A stretch of 64,000 nucleotides of DNA from assembly GCF_004328625.1 (NCBI RefSeq), contig NZ_CP032229.1, positions 5,332,001 to 5,396,000 on the forward strand. The letters run 5' to 3'. This DNA comes from Streptomyces seoulensis (lineage in GTDB: Bacteria > Actinomycetota > Actinomycetes > Streptomycetales > Streptomycetaceae). This document shows, piece by piece, positions 51,303 through 61,435 of this stretch (within the stretch, counting starts at the first letter, position 1; the number at the start of each line of letters is the position of its first letter). Made by a program: the position numbers and the translations under genes. The notes under the pieces were generated by a model that worked only from the letters and a program-made list of their open reading frames with translations, was not told where the DNA came from and did not search any database.

Positions 51303-52793
51303 TCAGTGCGCGTGCACGTCGTTCGTCGCCTCGATCTTCTTCCACGACTTCGGCTGGGCGGCCTTCGCCGTCAGTGACCGGGCCGACGAGGCCGAGCCCC
51401 GCGCCTCCGGCTTGGACGGCTGGAACAGCCAGGTGTCGAAGAGCGCGGCCAGCGGCTTGCCGGACACCTGCTCGGCGTACTTCTGGAAGTCGGCCACCGA
51501 GGCGTTGCCGTAGGCGTGCTCCTTCGGCCAGCCCTTCAGCAGGGCGAAGAAGGCGTCGTCGCCGATCTTCTCGCGCAGCGCCTGCACGGCCAGCGCGCCC
51601 CGGTCGTAGACCGCGAGGTCGAACTGCGCGTCCGGGCCCGGGTCACCGGGCTTGACGGTCCAGAACGGGTCGTCCGCCGGGTGCGAGGCGTACACGTAGT
51701 CCGCCAGCTCGCGCGTGGTGCCCTCGCCCTCGTGCTCGGACCAGAGCCACTGCGCGTACCGGGCGAAGCCCTCGTTGATCCAGATGTCCTTCCAGCCCTT
51801 GAGCGACACGTCGTCGCCGTACCACTGGTGGGCCAGCTCGTGCACGACCACCGAGGTGTTGGAGCCGGCCGCGAACTGCTTGGGGCTGTAGTAGACGCGG
51901 GTCTGGGTCTCCAGCGCGTACCCGGTGGTGGTGTTCGGGACGTACCCGCCCGCCGAGGAGAACGGATACGGCCCGAAATAGCCGCTCAGCCAGTCCACCA
52001 GCTCACCGGTGCGTTCCACGCTGGCCCGCGCCGCGCCGTCGTTCGCGCCGAGGTCCTTGCTGTACGCGTTGACGACCGGCACCCCGCCCTCGGAGGTGGA
52101 CGTGGTGATGTCGAACCGGCCGAGCGCGAGGGTGGCCAGATAGGTCGCCTGCGGCTTGTCCTGGCGCCAGTTGTAACGGGTCCAGCCCAGCTTCGAACTG
52201 GTCGACGCCAGCGTGCCGTTGGAGATCGCCTGGGTGCCGTCCGGCACCGCCACCGACACGTCGTAGGTGGCCTTGTCGCTGGGGTGGTCGTTGCTCGGGA
52301 ACCACCACCAGGCCGCCTCGGGTTCGTCCGCCGCGACGGCGCCGTCCGGGGTGCGGTGCCAGGTGTTGAAGCCGTACGCGCTCTTCGTGGACGGCACCCC
52401 GCTGTAGCGGACGACCACGGTGACCTGCGTGCCCTTGGCCAGCGGGGTCTTCGGCGTGACCACCAGCTCGTGCTCGCCGGACCTGGTGAACGCGGCCTTG
52501 ACGCCGCCCACCCGCACCTCGCTGACGTCCAGCAGGAAGTCCAGGTCGAAGCTGGACAGGTCCTGCGTGGCCTTGGCCAGGATGGTCGCGGTGCCCTGCA
52601 GCTCGTCCGTCTTCGGCTGGTACTGGAGCCTCAGGTCGTAGTGCGAGACGTCGTAGCCGCCATTGCCGTACTGCGGGTAGTAGGGGTCGCCGATGCCCGG
52701 GGCGCCGGGGGCGGACGACGCGGCCGATGCCGGGATCGCCAGCAGGAGGGAGGCCGCGGCCAGGGCGCCCGGCGCGAGGATTCTGCGGTGCAC
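51303..52793 (-). CDS. Secreted M1-family zinc metallopeptidase
   Basis: A 496-residue aminopeptidase-like protein with a signal peptide ending ASA (about residue 24). The zinc site is HELAH (His318, Glu319, His322) with Glu341 in INEGFARYAQ. The usual GAMEN exopeptidase motif is replaced by GYALE (291-295), so specificity may differ. GTG start at 52793. It diverges from the S15 peptidase gene; both are probably exported and serve peptide feeding. Confidence 0.88.
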   Translation of the reverse strand: MHRRILAPGALAAASLLLAIPASAASSAPGAPGIGDPYYPQYGNGGYDVSHYDLRLQYQPKTDELQGTATILAKATQDLSSFDLDFLLDVSEVRVGGVKAAFTRSGEHELVVTPKTPLAKGTQVTVVVRYSGVPSTKSAYGFNTWHRTPDGAVAADEPEAAWWWFPSNDHPSDKATYDVSVAVPDGTQAISNGTLASTSSKLGWTRYNWRQDKPQATYLATLALGRFDITTSTSEGGVPVVNAYSKDLGANDGAARASVERTGELVDWLSGYFGPYPFSSAGGYVPNTTTGYALETQTRVYYSPKQFAAGSNTSVVVHELAHQWYGDDVSLKGWKDIWINEGFARYAQWLWSEHEGEGTTRELADYVYASHPADDPFWTVKPGDPGPDAQFDLAVYDRGALAVQALREKIGDDAFFALLKGWPKEHAYGNASVADFQKYAEQVSGKPLAALFDTWLFQPSKPEARGSASSARSLTAKAAQPKSWKKIEATNDVHAH

Positions 52794-52966
52794 GTCAGCT
52801 CCAAGTCTTCTGGACAGGAAGTCTGTTCGGAGCCTATTCAGTCCCGGCCGCTCCTGGCGTGTCCACGACCGCTGCTGTCACACGATCGCCATTCAGCCGT
52901 CACGCGTCCCGGTGACCACCGAAAGGCCCTCTTCTGTACGGGAGTTGCCGGAGGTAGCGTCCGCCC

Positions 52967-54910
52967 ATGCCGATTCGCTCGCTCTGGAGAACCCTCGCGG
53001 TCCTGGCCGTCGGTGCGCTGACGGCCGTCCTGCTCGCCCCGACCGCCGCCCAGGCGGCACCGCGCGAGAGCAGGCCCGTCTACTCGTACGCCGACGCCGT
53101 CCGTGAGTCCGTCTGGGTGGACACCGGCCTGGACGAGGACGGCGACGGCCGCACCGACCGCGTCGCCGCCGACATCGTCCGCCCCTCCGAACCCGCCCGC
53201 GCGGGCCGCAAGGTGCCCGTCATCATGGACGCCAGCCCCTACTACTCCTGCTGCGGACGCGGCAACGAGAGCCAGCTCAAGACGTACGACGCGCAAGGCC
53301 ACGTCGTGCAGATGCCGCTCTTCTACGACAACTACTTCGTGCCGCGCGGCTACGCGTTCGTCGGGGTCGACCTGGCCGGCACCAACCGGAGCGACGGCTG
53401 CGTGGACGTCGGCGGCCGCTCCGACATCGGCTCCGCCAAGGCCGTCGTGGACTGGCTCGGCGGCCGGGCCCGCGCCTACACCAGCCGCACCGGAGGGACC
53501 CGGGTCAAGGCGAGCTGGACCACCGGCGCCACCGGCATGATCGGCAAGAGCTGGGACGCCACCATCGCCAACGGCGTCGCCGCCACCGGCGTCAAGAACC
53601 TCAAGACCATCGTCCCGATCAGCGGCATCTCCTCCTGGTACGACTACTACTTCGCCCAGGGCGCCCAGCTCTACGACGGCGGCCCCGACGACCTCGCCGG
53701 GTACGTGGAGCGCGAGGGCGTCCACTGCGCGGCCGTGCAGAAGAAGCTCGCCGACGGCAGCCCCGAATCCGGCGACTGGACCCGGCTGTGGACCGAGCGG
53801 GACTACGTGAAGGACGCCGGGAAGGTCCGCGCCAGCGTCTTCCTGGTGCACGGCATGCAGGACCTCAACGTCCGCACCAAGCATTTCGGACAGTGGTGGG
53901 ACGCGCTGGCGAAGCACGGCGTGGAGCGCAAGATCTGGCTCTCCCAGACCGGCCACGTCGACCCCTTCGACTACCGGCGCGCCGCCTGGGTCGACACCCT
54001 GCACCGCTGGTTCGACCACGAGCTTCTCGGCTACGACAACGGCATCGACCGCGAGCCCATGGCCGACATCGAGCGCCACCCCGACCGGTGGACCACCTCC
54101 GCCGTCTGGCCCCCGCGCGACACCCGGACCACCACGCTGTACCCGGCCCGTGGCAGCGCGCCCGGCGTCGGCGCCCTGGGCCTCCACCGCGCCCCCGGCA
54201 CCGAGACCTTAACCGACGACCCGAGCCGGAGCGATACCGACTGGGCGGCCGACCTCACCAGGTCCACGCCCGACAAGGCCGCCTTCATCACCCCGGCCCT
54301 CACCGGCCCGCTGCGGATCTCCGGCTCCTCCCGGGTGACCGTCACCGTCACCCCGAGCACCGCCTCGGCCCACCTGTCCGCCGTCCTGGTCGACCTCGGC
54401 CCGGACACCATCCGCGACTACGCCGACGGCGGCGAGGGCATCACCACCCTCACCGACCGCACCTGCTTCGGGGAGAGCACGGCCGGGGACAGCGCCTGCT
54501 TCAAGGCGACCGCCGCGAAGACGGCCGCCGTGGGCGCCACCGTCGTCAGCCGGGGCTGGGCCGACCTCGGCCACCACGCCTCGCTCGCCAAGGGCGTCCC
54601 GCTCACCCCCGGCCGCGCCTACACGATGACCCTCGACCTCGCCGCCACCGACCACGTCGTCCCCAAGGGCCACCGGCTGGCCCTGGTCGTCGCGGGCACC
54701 GACAAGGACCTCATCGAACCGCCCTCCACCCGCCCCACCCTCACCCTGGACCTCGCCCGCACCACCGCCCGGCTCCCGCTCACCGGCGGCCCGGCCGCCC
54801 TGGACCGCGCCACCACCGCACCGCCCGCCGGGCGCACCCTCACCGTCGTCGGCACCCCGCGCTGCCTCACCGGCCACGGCGACGGCTGCGCCGGGGGCCG
54901 GCAGAGGTAG
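52967..54910 (+). CDS. Secreted Xaa-Pro dipeptidyl-peptidase (S15)
   Basis: A 647-residue serine peptidase. Residues 1-30 form a signal peptide (ending AQA). MIGKSWDATIAN contains the nucleophile Ser195; VHGMQDLNV and TGHVDPFDYR give the Asp and His. The C-terminal jelly-roll domain (about 400-620) is typical of S15. It releases Xaa-Pro dipeptides. The gene diverges from the M1 peptidase gene with 173 bp between, which carry both promoters. Confidence 0.9.
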   Translation: MPIRSLWRTLAVLAVGALTAVLLAPTAAQAAPRESRPVYSYADAVRESVWVDTGLDEDGDGRTDRVAADIVRPSEPARAGRKVPVIMDASPYYSCCGRGNESQLKTYDAQGHVVQMPLFYDNYFVPRGYAFVGVDLAGTNRSDGCVDVGGRSDIGSAKAVVDWLGGRARAYTSRTGGTRVKASWTTGATGMIGKSWDATIANGVAATGVKNLKTIVPISGISSWYDYYFAQGAQLYDGGPDDLAGYVEREGVHCAAVQKKLADGSPESGDWTRLWTERDYVKDAGKVRASVFLVHGMQDLNVRTKHFGQWWDALAKHGVERKIWLSQTGHVDPFDYRRAAWVDTLHRWFDHELLGYDNGIDREPMADIERHPDRWTTSAVWPPRDTRTTTLYPARGSAPGVGALGLHRAPGTETLTDDPSRSDTDWAADLTRSTPDKAAFITPALTGPLRISGSSRVTVTVTPSTASAHLSAVLVDLGPDTIRDYADGGEGITTLTDRTCFGESTAGDSACFKATAAKTAAVGATVVSRGWADLGHHASLAKGVPLTPGRAYTMTLDLAATDHVVPKGHRLALVVAGTDKDLIEPPSTRPTLTLDLARTTARLPLTGGPAALDRATTAPPAGRTLTVVGTPRCLTGHGDGCAGGRQR

Positions 54911-54976
54911 ACACCGGACCGGGCGAGGGTGCGACGATGGCACCCTCGCCCAGGTCACCGGTCGGTCGGAGTGCTC

Positions 54977-55804
54977 ATGCCAGTCGTCACCGAGCTGACG
55001 TACTACCCCGTCAAGGGCTGCGCCGGCGTACCCGTCGACCAGGCGCGGCTGACGCCCGCCGGGCTCGCGCACGACCGCAGCTTCATGGTGGTCAGCGAGG
55101 AGGGCGTGTTCCGTACCCAGCGGCGCGACCCCCGGCTGACCCTGATCCGGCCGGGCGTCACCCACGACGGCGCTCGACTCACGTTCCACGCGGACGACTT
55201 CGAGCCGCTCACCATTGATGTCGACGCGTCCGGCGCCGCCCGGGCCGTCGAGCTGTTCGGCACCGCCTACCGGGGGATCGACCAGGGTGACACGGTGGCC
55301 GGCTGGCTCTCCTCGGTGCTCGGCGCACCCAGCCGGCTGGTGCGGGTACCGCCCGACCACGACCGGGTGACCGACGGCCGCACACCGGGCACCTCCGGGT
55401 ACGCCGACAGTTCCGCCGTGCACCTCATCTCCCGCGCCACGCTCGCCCTGCTGAACCGGAAGCTCGGGGAACGCGGCGCGGAGCCGCTGCCGATGAACCG
55501 CTTCCGCCCCAACATCGTCGTCGACGGCTGGCCCGAGCCGCACACCGAGGACCGCGCCCACCACCTCACCCTCGGCTCGGCCGAACTCGGCTACACCAAG
55601 CTCGCCGTCCGCTGCGCCGTCACCATGGTCGACCAGGACACCGCCGCCCGCTCCGGCCCCGAGCCCCTGCGCACCCTCGCCGGCTACCGCCGCGCGGACC
55701 GGGGCGGGGTCGTCTTCGGCGCCAAGTACGCCGTGCTGCGCCCCGGCAAGGTGTCCGTGGGGGACGAGGTGGTCGTCGGGGAGTGGGGAGAGCCGGAGAG
55801 GTAA
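54977..55804 (+). CDS. MOSC-domain protein
   Basis: A 275-residue protein with an N-terminal beta-barrel (TELTYYPVKGCAGVPVDQ) and a MOSC domain (MNRFRPNIVVDGWPEPHTED). Relatives bind molybdenum cofactor and reduce N-hydroxylated substrates (YcbX or mARC type), often with a Cys such as that in LAVRCAVTMVDQDT. GGAG lies 5 nt before ATG 54977. GTG 54971 is possible. Substrate unknown. Confidence 0.88.
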   Translation: MPVVTELTYYPVKGCAGVPVDQARLTPAGLAHDRSFMVVSEEGVFRTQRRDPRLTLIRPGVTHDGARLTFHADDFEPLTIDVDASGAARAVELFGTAYRGIDQGDTVAGWLSSVLGAPSRLVRVPPDHDRVTDGRTPGTSGYADSSAVHLISRATLALLNRKLGERGAEPLPMNRFRPNIVVDGWPEPHTEDRAHHLTLGSAELGYTKLAVRCAVTMVDQDTAARSGPEPLRTLAGYRRADRGGVVFGAKYAVLRPGKVSVGDEVVVGEWGEPER

Positions 55805-55841
55805 GCGGCGGTACGGCCCGTACGCCCTCGACCACGCGTAC

Positions 55842-55876
55842 GCCCGCCCGCCGGAGGGGGCCGGTCCCGGGCGGGC
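55842..55876 (+). terminator. Hairpin terminator after the MOSC gene
   Basis: GCCCGCCCG (55842-55850) pairs with CGGGCGGGC (55868-55876) across a 17-nt GC-rich loop. Confidence 0.5.
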
Positions 55877-55940
55877 CGGGGCGGGGAGGCGAGCGCCTGT
55901 GCGGACCGCTGCCCGTGCCGTACGCGGGAATACTCATCTC

Positions 55941-56963
55941 ATGTCACCCGTCTACGCCACCTTCGGACTGGAACCGGCGACCCGCGTCGGCGCCGTGCTC
56001 GCCGACGGCGGTTACCAGGTCCACCGCGACTTCGTGGACTTCGTCGTCGACGGCAGCCCGCTGCTGTTCCGGCTCGCCGACCTCGACGCCGTGTCGCCGC
56101 TCGCCTCCGACCTCCCGCCCGCCGTGCTCGACGCCCAGGTGCGCGCCCTGCTGCTGGAGGACGAACCCCCGCTGCCCGGCGGCCGGTTCGTGCTCTACGG
56201 CTGCCCGGAGTGCGCCGACCTGGGGTGCGGTGCCGTCACCGTCGTCATCGAGCGGGACGGCGACGACTACCGCTGGCGGGACTTCGCCTGGCAGACCGGC
56301 GAACACGTCGACCTCGACCGCGACGGCTACCACGGCACCGGCCCCTATCGCTTCCACGGCCCGGCCTACCGTGCCGCCCTCACCGCCCTGTTGGACGGCA
56401 CCCCCGCCGGCCCGTCGCACCGGGTACTGCTCATCGGCCCCCGCGTCGGCCTCCTCGCCAAGCTCGCGGCCGCGCTGCGCGGGATCGGCATCGGCGCCGA
56501 CATCGCCCCGGACGCCACCGACGTCCCCGACGAGGAACTCCGCTCGTACGGAGCCGCATTGACCGTCTCGGGGGCTCAACGGGAGGCCCTGCGCGAGACG
56601 TTCGCGCGGACCGGTACCGCCCTCGTGGACGCGCCCGCCCCGGTCCTCCCGGTCCTCGTCGCCCAGCTCCAACAGGCCCTCGACCGGGCCCCGGGAGAGC
56701 GCCGCCGCCTCACCGCGCTGACCGCGACCCCGGACGCCGCCGAGGTCGAGGTGAGCGCGCCGGGCCGCGTCCAGCTCACCGCGTACCGGGTCGACCGGCT
56801 CCGCCGCACCCAGGCCCGTACCGTGCTGGACGCCGTGCTCGGTCCCGGGCACCACCGGCTGCCGCTGGACCCGAGGACCGTCAGGGGCGAGGCGTACCTC
56901 GTGGCCCGCACCTCCGGCGGGGTGCTGGTGACTGCGGTCCGGGGCACGTCGGCCCGCGACTAA
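55941..56963 (+). CDS. Conserved hypothetical protein
   Basis: A 340-residue soluble protein with no motif that I recognise. It has CPECADLGCGAV (three cysteines, possible metal site, about 88-97) and a Gly/Leu-rich segment LIGPRVGLLAKLAAALRGIG that looks like a Rossmann-type strand and helix. ATG 55941 follows AATACT six bases upstream. It stops 13 bp before the ABC-F ATG, with TAAAAT over its stop codon. Confidence 0.6.
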   Translation: MSPVYATFGLEPATRVGAVLADGGYQVHRDFVDFVVDGSPLLFRLADLDAVSPLASDLPPAVLDAQVRALLLEDEPPLPGGRFVLYGCPECADLGCGAVTVVIERDGDDYRWRDFAWQTGEHVDLDRDGYHGTGPYRFHGPAYRAALTALLDGTPAGPSHRVLLIGPRVGLLAKLAAALRGIGIGADIAPDATDVPDEELRSYGAALTVSGAQREALRETFARTGTALVDAPAPVLPVLVAQLQQALDRAPGERRRLTALTATPDAAEVEVSAPGRVQLTAYRVDRLRRTQARTVLDAVLGPGHHRLPLDPRTVRGEAYLVARTSGGVLVTAVRGTSARD

Positions 56964-56976
56964 AATCGGCGTCCTG

Positions 56977-58617
56977 ATGACTGCCACCCTCGTCGCCAAG
57001 AACCTCGCCGCCGGCCACGGCGACCGCTCCCTCTTCACCGGGCTCGACCTCGTCGTCGCCCCCGGGGACGTGATCGGGCTGGTCGGCGCCAACGGCGCGG
57101 GCAAGTCCACGCTGCTCAGGCTCCTCGCCGGGCTCACCGCGCCCGAGGAGGGCGAGCTGCGGCTCTCCCCGCCGACCGCGACCGTCGGCCACCTCCCGCA
57201 GGAGCCGGAGCGCAGGGAGGGCGAGACCGTGGGCGGGTTCCTGGCCCGCCGCACCGGCGTCGCCGAGGCCCAGCGCACCATGGACGAGGCCACCCAGGCC
57301 CTGGTCGACGGCGCGCCCGGCGCCGACGACGCGTACGCCACCGCGCTGGACCGCTGGCTTGGCCTGGGCGGCGCCGACCTGGAGGAACGTGCCCAGGACG
57401 TGACCGGCACCCTCGGTCTCGCCGTCGGCCTGGACCGGCCCATGACCTCCCTGTCCGGCGGCCAGGCCGCCCGCGCCGGACTCGCCTCCCTGCTGCTCTC
57501 CCGCTACGACGTCTTCCTGCTGGACGAGCCCACCAACGACCTCGACCTCGACGGCCTGGAGCGGCTGGAGCGCTTCGTCGGCTGCCTGCGCGCGGGCACC
57601 GTCGTCGTCAGCCACGACCGCGAGTTCCTCACCCGCACCGTCACCAAGGTCCTCGAACTCGACCTGGCCCAGGGGCAGATCAACCTCTACGGCGGCGGCT
57701 ACGCGGCCTATCTGGAGGAGCGGGACGTGGCCCGCAGGCACGCCCGCGACGACTACGAGGAGTACGCCGACAGGCGCGCCGCCCTCCAGGACCGGGCGCA
57801 GACCCAGCGCTCCTGGATGGACAAGGGCGTCAAGAACGCCCGGCGCAAGGCGGGCGGCGACAACGACAAGGTCGGCCGCAAGTTCCGCAGCGAGTCCAGC
57901 GAGAAGCAGGCCGCCAAGGCCCGGCAGACCCAGCGCATGATCGAGCGCCTGGACGTGGTGGAGGAGCCGCGCAAGGAGTGGGAGCTGCGCATGGAGATCG
58001 CCGCCGCCCCGCGCTCCGGCGCCGTGGTGGCGACGCTGCGGGACGCCGAGGTCCGGCGCGGTGACTTCACCTTCGGCCCGGTCTCGCTCCAGATCGACTG
58101 GGCCGACCGGATCGCGGTCACCGGGGCCAACGGCGCGGGCAAGTCCACCCTGCTGGGCGCGCTGCTCGGCCGGGTCCCGCTGGACTCCGGTGACGCCACG
58201 CTGGGCTCCGGGGTGCTGGTCGGCGAGGTCGACCAGGCCCGCAAGCTGTTCCACGGCTCCGAGTCGCTGCTCGACGCCTTCCAGGCCGCCGTCCCGGACA
58301 CCGAGCCGGTCGAAGTACGCACCCTGCTGGCCAAGTTCGGGCTCAAGTCCGACCACGTACTGCGCCCCGCCGCGTCCCTCTCGCCGGGCGAGCGCACCCG
58401 TGCCGCCCTCGCCCTGCTCCAGGGCCGGGGCGTCAACCTGCTGGTGCTGGACGAGCCGACCAACCACCTCGACCTGCCCGCCATCGAGCAGCTGGAGTCG
58501 GCGCTCGACGCCTACGAGGGCACGCTCCTGCTGGTCACCCACGACCGGCGGATGCTGGACGCGATCAAGGTGACCCGCCGCCTGGAGGTCGCGGACGGCA
58601 AGGTGACCGAACGCTGA
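56977..58617 (+). CDS. ABC-F family ATPase
   Basis: A 546-residue soluble ATPase with two nucleotide-binding domains. Walker A GANGAGKST occurs in both, with signatures LSGGQAARAG and LSPGERTRAA and Walker B LLDEPTNDLD and VLDEPTNHLD. The linker (about 245-330) is charged and helical. The second signature is LSPGE in place of LSGGE. Such proteins act on the ribosome in translation or resistance. TAAAAT (56961-56966), overlapping the preceding stop, is a good -10, 10 nt before the ATG. No leader is seen, unlike the ABC-F gene at 30786. Confidence 0.88.
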   Translation: MTATLVAKNLAAGHGDRSLFTGLDLVVAPGDVIGLVGANGAGKSTLLRLLAGLTAPEEGELRLSPPTATVGHLPQEPERREGETVGGFLARRTGVAEAQRTMDEATQALVDGAPGADDAYATALDRWLGLGGADLEERAQDVTGTLGLAVGLDRPMTSLSGGQAARAGLASLLLSRYDVFLLDEPTNDLDLDGLERLERFVGCLRAGTVVVSHDREFLTRTVTKVLELDLAQGQINLYGGGYAAYLEERDVARRHARDDYEEYADRRAALQDRAQTQRSWMDKGVKNARRKAGGDNDKVGRKFRSESSEKQAAKARQTQRMIERLDVVEEPRKEWELRMEIAAAPRSGAVVATLRDAEVRRGDFTFGPVSLQIDWADRIAVTGANGAGKSTLLGALLGRVPLDSGDATLGSGVLVGEVDQARKLFHGSESLLDAFQAAVPDTEPVEVRTLLAKFGLKSDHVLRPAASLSPGERTRAALALLQGRGVNLLVLDEPTNHLDLPAIEQLESALDAYEGTLLLVTHDRRMLDAIKVTRRLEVADGKVTER

Positions 58618-58618
58618 A

Positions 58619-58660
58619 CCCCGCTTCCGGCCCGGCGTCGACGCCGGGCCGGAAGCGGGG
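58619..58660. terminator. Perfect 42-bp palindrome terminator
   Basis: The two 21-bp halves are exactly complementary (CCCCGCTTCCGG outer end), leaving only a tight turn. It lies between the ABC-F gene and the convergent tex gene and can stop both. Confidence 0.85.
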
Positions 58661-58666
58661 CAGGGG

Positions 58667-61075
58667 TCAGCGGCGGCCCTTCTTCGGGTCGACCAGACCG
58701 GCGCGGCGCAGCGCGTCCGCCATGGCGCTGTTGGCCGGCGCGGGGGCGGGGCGGCCGCCCCGGTCCTTGCCGCCGCCGTTCCCACGGCCCTGGCCGCCCT
58801 GACCGCCTTGGCGCCGGCCCTGACCGCTCTGGCCCTGACCGCCCTGGCCCTGGCGCTGCTTGGGCGGGCGCGCGCCGCCGCGCTCCTGCGGGGCCGCCTC
58901 GTCGTCCAGCCGCAGCGTCAGCGCGATCCGCTTGCGCGGGATGTCCACGTCCAGGACCTTCACCTTGACGATGTCACCCGGCTTGGCGACGTCGCGCGGG
59001 TCCTTGACGAACGTCTTCGACATCGCGGACACATGCACCAGGCCGTCCTGGTGGACGCCGATGTCCACGAACGCGCCGAAGGCGGCCACGTTCGTCACCA
59101 CGCCCTCCAGCACCATCCCGGCGGACAGGTCGGAGATCTTCTCCACGCCCTCCTTGAAGGTGGCCGTCCTGAACGCCGGACGGGGGTCGCGCCCCGGCTT
59201 CTCCAGCTCCTTCAGGATGTCGGACACGGTCGGCAGACCGAAGGTGTCGTCCACGAAGTCGTCGGCCCGCAGCGAGCGCAGCACACCGGTGTTGCCGACC
59301 AGCGAGGCCACATCCTGCCCCGTGGTCTTCACCATCCGGCGCACCACCGGGTACGCCTCCGGGTGCACGCTGGAGGAGTCCAGCGGGTCGGTGCCGCCCC
59401 GGATGCGCAGGAAGCCCGCACACTGCTCGTACGCCTTCGGGCCCAGCCGGGACACCTTCTTCAGCTGCGCGCGCGAGGTGAACGGGCCGTTCTCGTCGCG
59501 GTGCGTCACGATGTTCTCCGCCAGCGTGGCGGAGATGCCGGACACCCGCGAAAGCAGCGGCACGGACGCGGTGTTGACGTCCACGCCGACGCCGTTCACA
59601 CAGTCCTCGACCACCGCGTCCAGCGAGCGGGACAGCTTCACCTCGGAGAGGTCGTGCTGGTACTGGCCGACTCCGATCGACTTCGGGTCGATCTTCACCA
59701 GCTCGGCCAGCGGGTCCTGCAGACGCCGGGCGATGGAGACCGCGCCGCGCAACGACACGTCCATGCCGGGCAGTTCACGCGAGGCGTACTCCGACGCCGA
59801 GTACACCGACGCGCCCGCCTCGGAGACCATCACCTTGGTGAGGTTCAACTCCGGGTGCTTGGCGATGAGTTCGGTGGCCAGCTTGTCGGTCTCGCGGGAG
59901 GCGGTGCCGTTGCCGATGGCGACCAGGTCGACCGTGTACTCCTTGGCCAGCCGGGCCAGCTTGGCGATCGCCTCGTCCCACTTGTTGGCGGGCACGTGCG
60001 GGTGGATCACATCGGTGGCGACGGCCTTGCCGGTCGCGTCGACCACGGCGACCTTCACCCCGGTACGGAAACCGGGGTCCAGGCCCAGCGTGGCACGGGT
60101 GCCGGCCGGGGCGGCCAGCAGCAGGTCGCGCAGGTTGGCGGCGAACACGTCCACCGCCTCGTCCTCGGCGGCCGTACGCAGCCGCAGCCTGAGGTCGATG
60201 CCGAGGTGCACCAGCAGCCGGGTGCGCCAGGCCCAACGGACCGTGTCGCCAAGCCACTTGTCACCGGGCCGGCCCCGGTCCGCGATGCCGAACCGGTTCG
60301 CGACGATGCCCTCGTACGAGGACCTGCCCTCCGTGGGCTCCTCCGGCTCCAGGACGAGGTCGAGGACCTCCTCCTTCTCGCCGCGCAGCATCGCCAGAAC
60401 GCGGTGCGAGGGAAGCGCGGTGAACGGCTCGGTGAAGTCGAAGTAGTCGGCGAACTTGGCGCCCGCCTCCTCCTTGCCGGCCCGCACCTTGGCGGCCAGC
60501 CGGCCGCGCGTCCACATCCGCTCGCGCAGCTCACCGATCAGGTCGGCGTCCTCGGAGAACCGCTCCGTCAGGATCGCCCGCGCGCCCTCCAGCGCGGCCT
60601 GCGCGTCCGCGACGCCCTTGTCCGCGTCCACGAACGCGGCCGCGGCGGCCGCCGGTTCCACCGACGGATCGCTCAGCAGCCCCTCGGCCAGCGGCTCCAG
60701 CCCGGCCTCCCGCGCGATCTGCGCCTTGGTGCGCCGCTTCGGCTTGTACGGCAGGTAGATGTCCTCCAGGCGCGCCTTGGTCTCGGCACCCCGGATGCGC
60801 TCCTCCAACTCGCCGGTGAGCTTGCCCTGCTCGCGCACCGACTCCAGGATCGCGCTCCGGCGCTCCTCCAGCTCGCGCAGATACCGCAGCCGCTCCTCGA
60901 GGGTACGCAGCTGCGCGTCGTCCAGGAGTTCGGTCGCCTCCTTGCGGTAGCGGGCGATGAAGGGCACCGTCGAACCGCCGTCCAGCAGCTCCACCGCGGC
61001 CTTCACCTGCCGCTCCCGTACGCCGAGTTCCCCGGCGATCCTGCTTTCGATGGACCCTGTGAGGGGTGTCGTCAC
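58667..61075 (-). CDS. tex: Tex-family RNA-binding transcription accessory protein
   Basis: An 802-residue protein with the Tex layout: N-terminal helical part, YqgF RNase-H-like domain ([20 protein letters not shown]), helix-hairpin-helix ([20 protein letters not shown]) and an S1 domain ([20 protein letters not shown]) near 640-710. The C-terminus is a long Gln/Gly/Arg-rich tail ([20 protein letters not shown]), longer than in most Tex proteins and likely disordered and RNA-binding. Tex aids transcription and RNA metabolism and is conserved in bacteria. Confidence 0.94.
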   Translation of the reverse strand: MTTPLTGSIESRIAGELGVRERQVKAAVELLDGGSTVPFIARYRKEATELLDDAQLRTLEERLRYLRELEERRSAILESVREQGKLTGELEERIRGAETKARLEDIYLPYKPKRRTKAQIAREAGLEPLAEGLLSDPSVEPAAAAAAFVDADKGVADAQAALEGARAILTERFSEDADLIGELRERMWTRGRLAAKVRAGKEEAGAKFADYFDFTEPFTALPSHRVLAMLRGEKEEVLDLVLEPEEPTEGRSSYEGIVANRFGIADRGRPGDKWLGDTVRWAWRTRLLVHLGIDLRLRLRTAAEDEAVDVFAANLRDLLLAAPAGTRATLGLDPGFRTGVKVAVVDATGKAVATDVIHPHVPANKWDEAIAKLARLAKEYTVDLVAIGNGTASRETDKLATELIAKHPELNLTKVMVSEAGASVYSASEYASRELPGMDVSLRGAVSIARRLQDPLAELVKIDPKSIGVGQYQHDLSEVKLSRSLDAVVEDCVNGVGVDVNTASVPLLSRVSGISATLAENIVTHRDENGPFTSRAQLKKVSRLGPKAYEQCAGFLRIRGGTDPLDSSSVHPEAYPVVRRMVKTTGQDVASLVGNTGVLRSLRADDFVDDTFGLPTVSDILKELEKPGRDPRPAFRTATFKEGVEKISDLSAGMVLEGVVTNVAAFGAFVDIGVHQDGLVHVSAMSKTFVKDPRDVAKPGDIVKVKVLDVDIPRKRIALTLRLDDEAAPQERGGARPPKQRQGQGGQGQSGQGRRQGGQGGQGRGNGGGKDRGGRPAPAPANSAMADALRRAGLVDPKKGRR

Positions 61076-61168
61076 GATCCCGTACCGCCTTCTGACGCCG
61101 AACGTTGCGCGGCAATTGTGGCAGGTGGCGCGGAGATGCGGACGACAGGGCGCACCGGGCGCCCCGTG

Positions 61169-61288
61169 TCAGGCCCGGCCGCTGGAGGCCCCGCCGAACA
61201 GTCGGGCGAGCGCCCGGAACGGCAGGGTGACGACAGTGGCGATCGCCCCGCCTATCTGGCGCAGCACATCGGCGATGGCACGGAACAT
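61169..61288 (-). CDS. LPFR-motif small protein
   Basis: A 39-residue protein, MFRAIADVLRQIGGAIATVV to the end TLPFRALARLFGGASSGRA. It is one amphipathic helix with the LPFR motif that defines a family of tiny Streptomyces proteins of unknown role. GGAG lies 7 nt before ATG 61288. Membrane association is plausible. It is too short for most ORF finders. Confidence 0.8.
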   Translation of the reverse strand: MFRAIADVLRQIGGAIATVVTLPFRALARLFGGASSGRA

Positions 61289-61435
61289 GAGAGAACTCCA
61301 ATCCACCCGGCGGGGTTGCCCGGTCCGCCCCGGGTACCCCGGCACTGTTTCCGTACGCCGGATGCGTCCGGCCGATCTCACAGCTGGTTCCGGCCGGCGG
61401 ATCGGTCGGCGGACACGGGTGGCAGGAAAGGTGGG

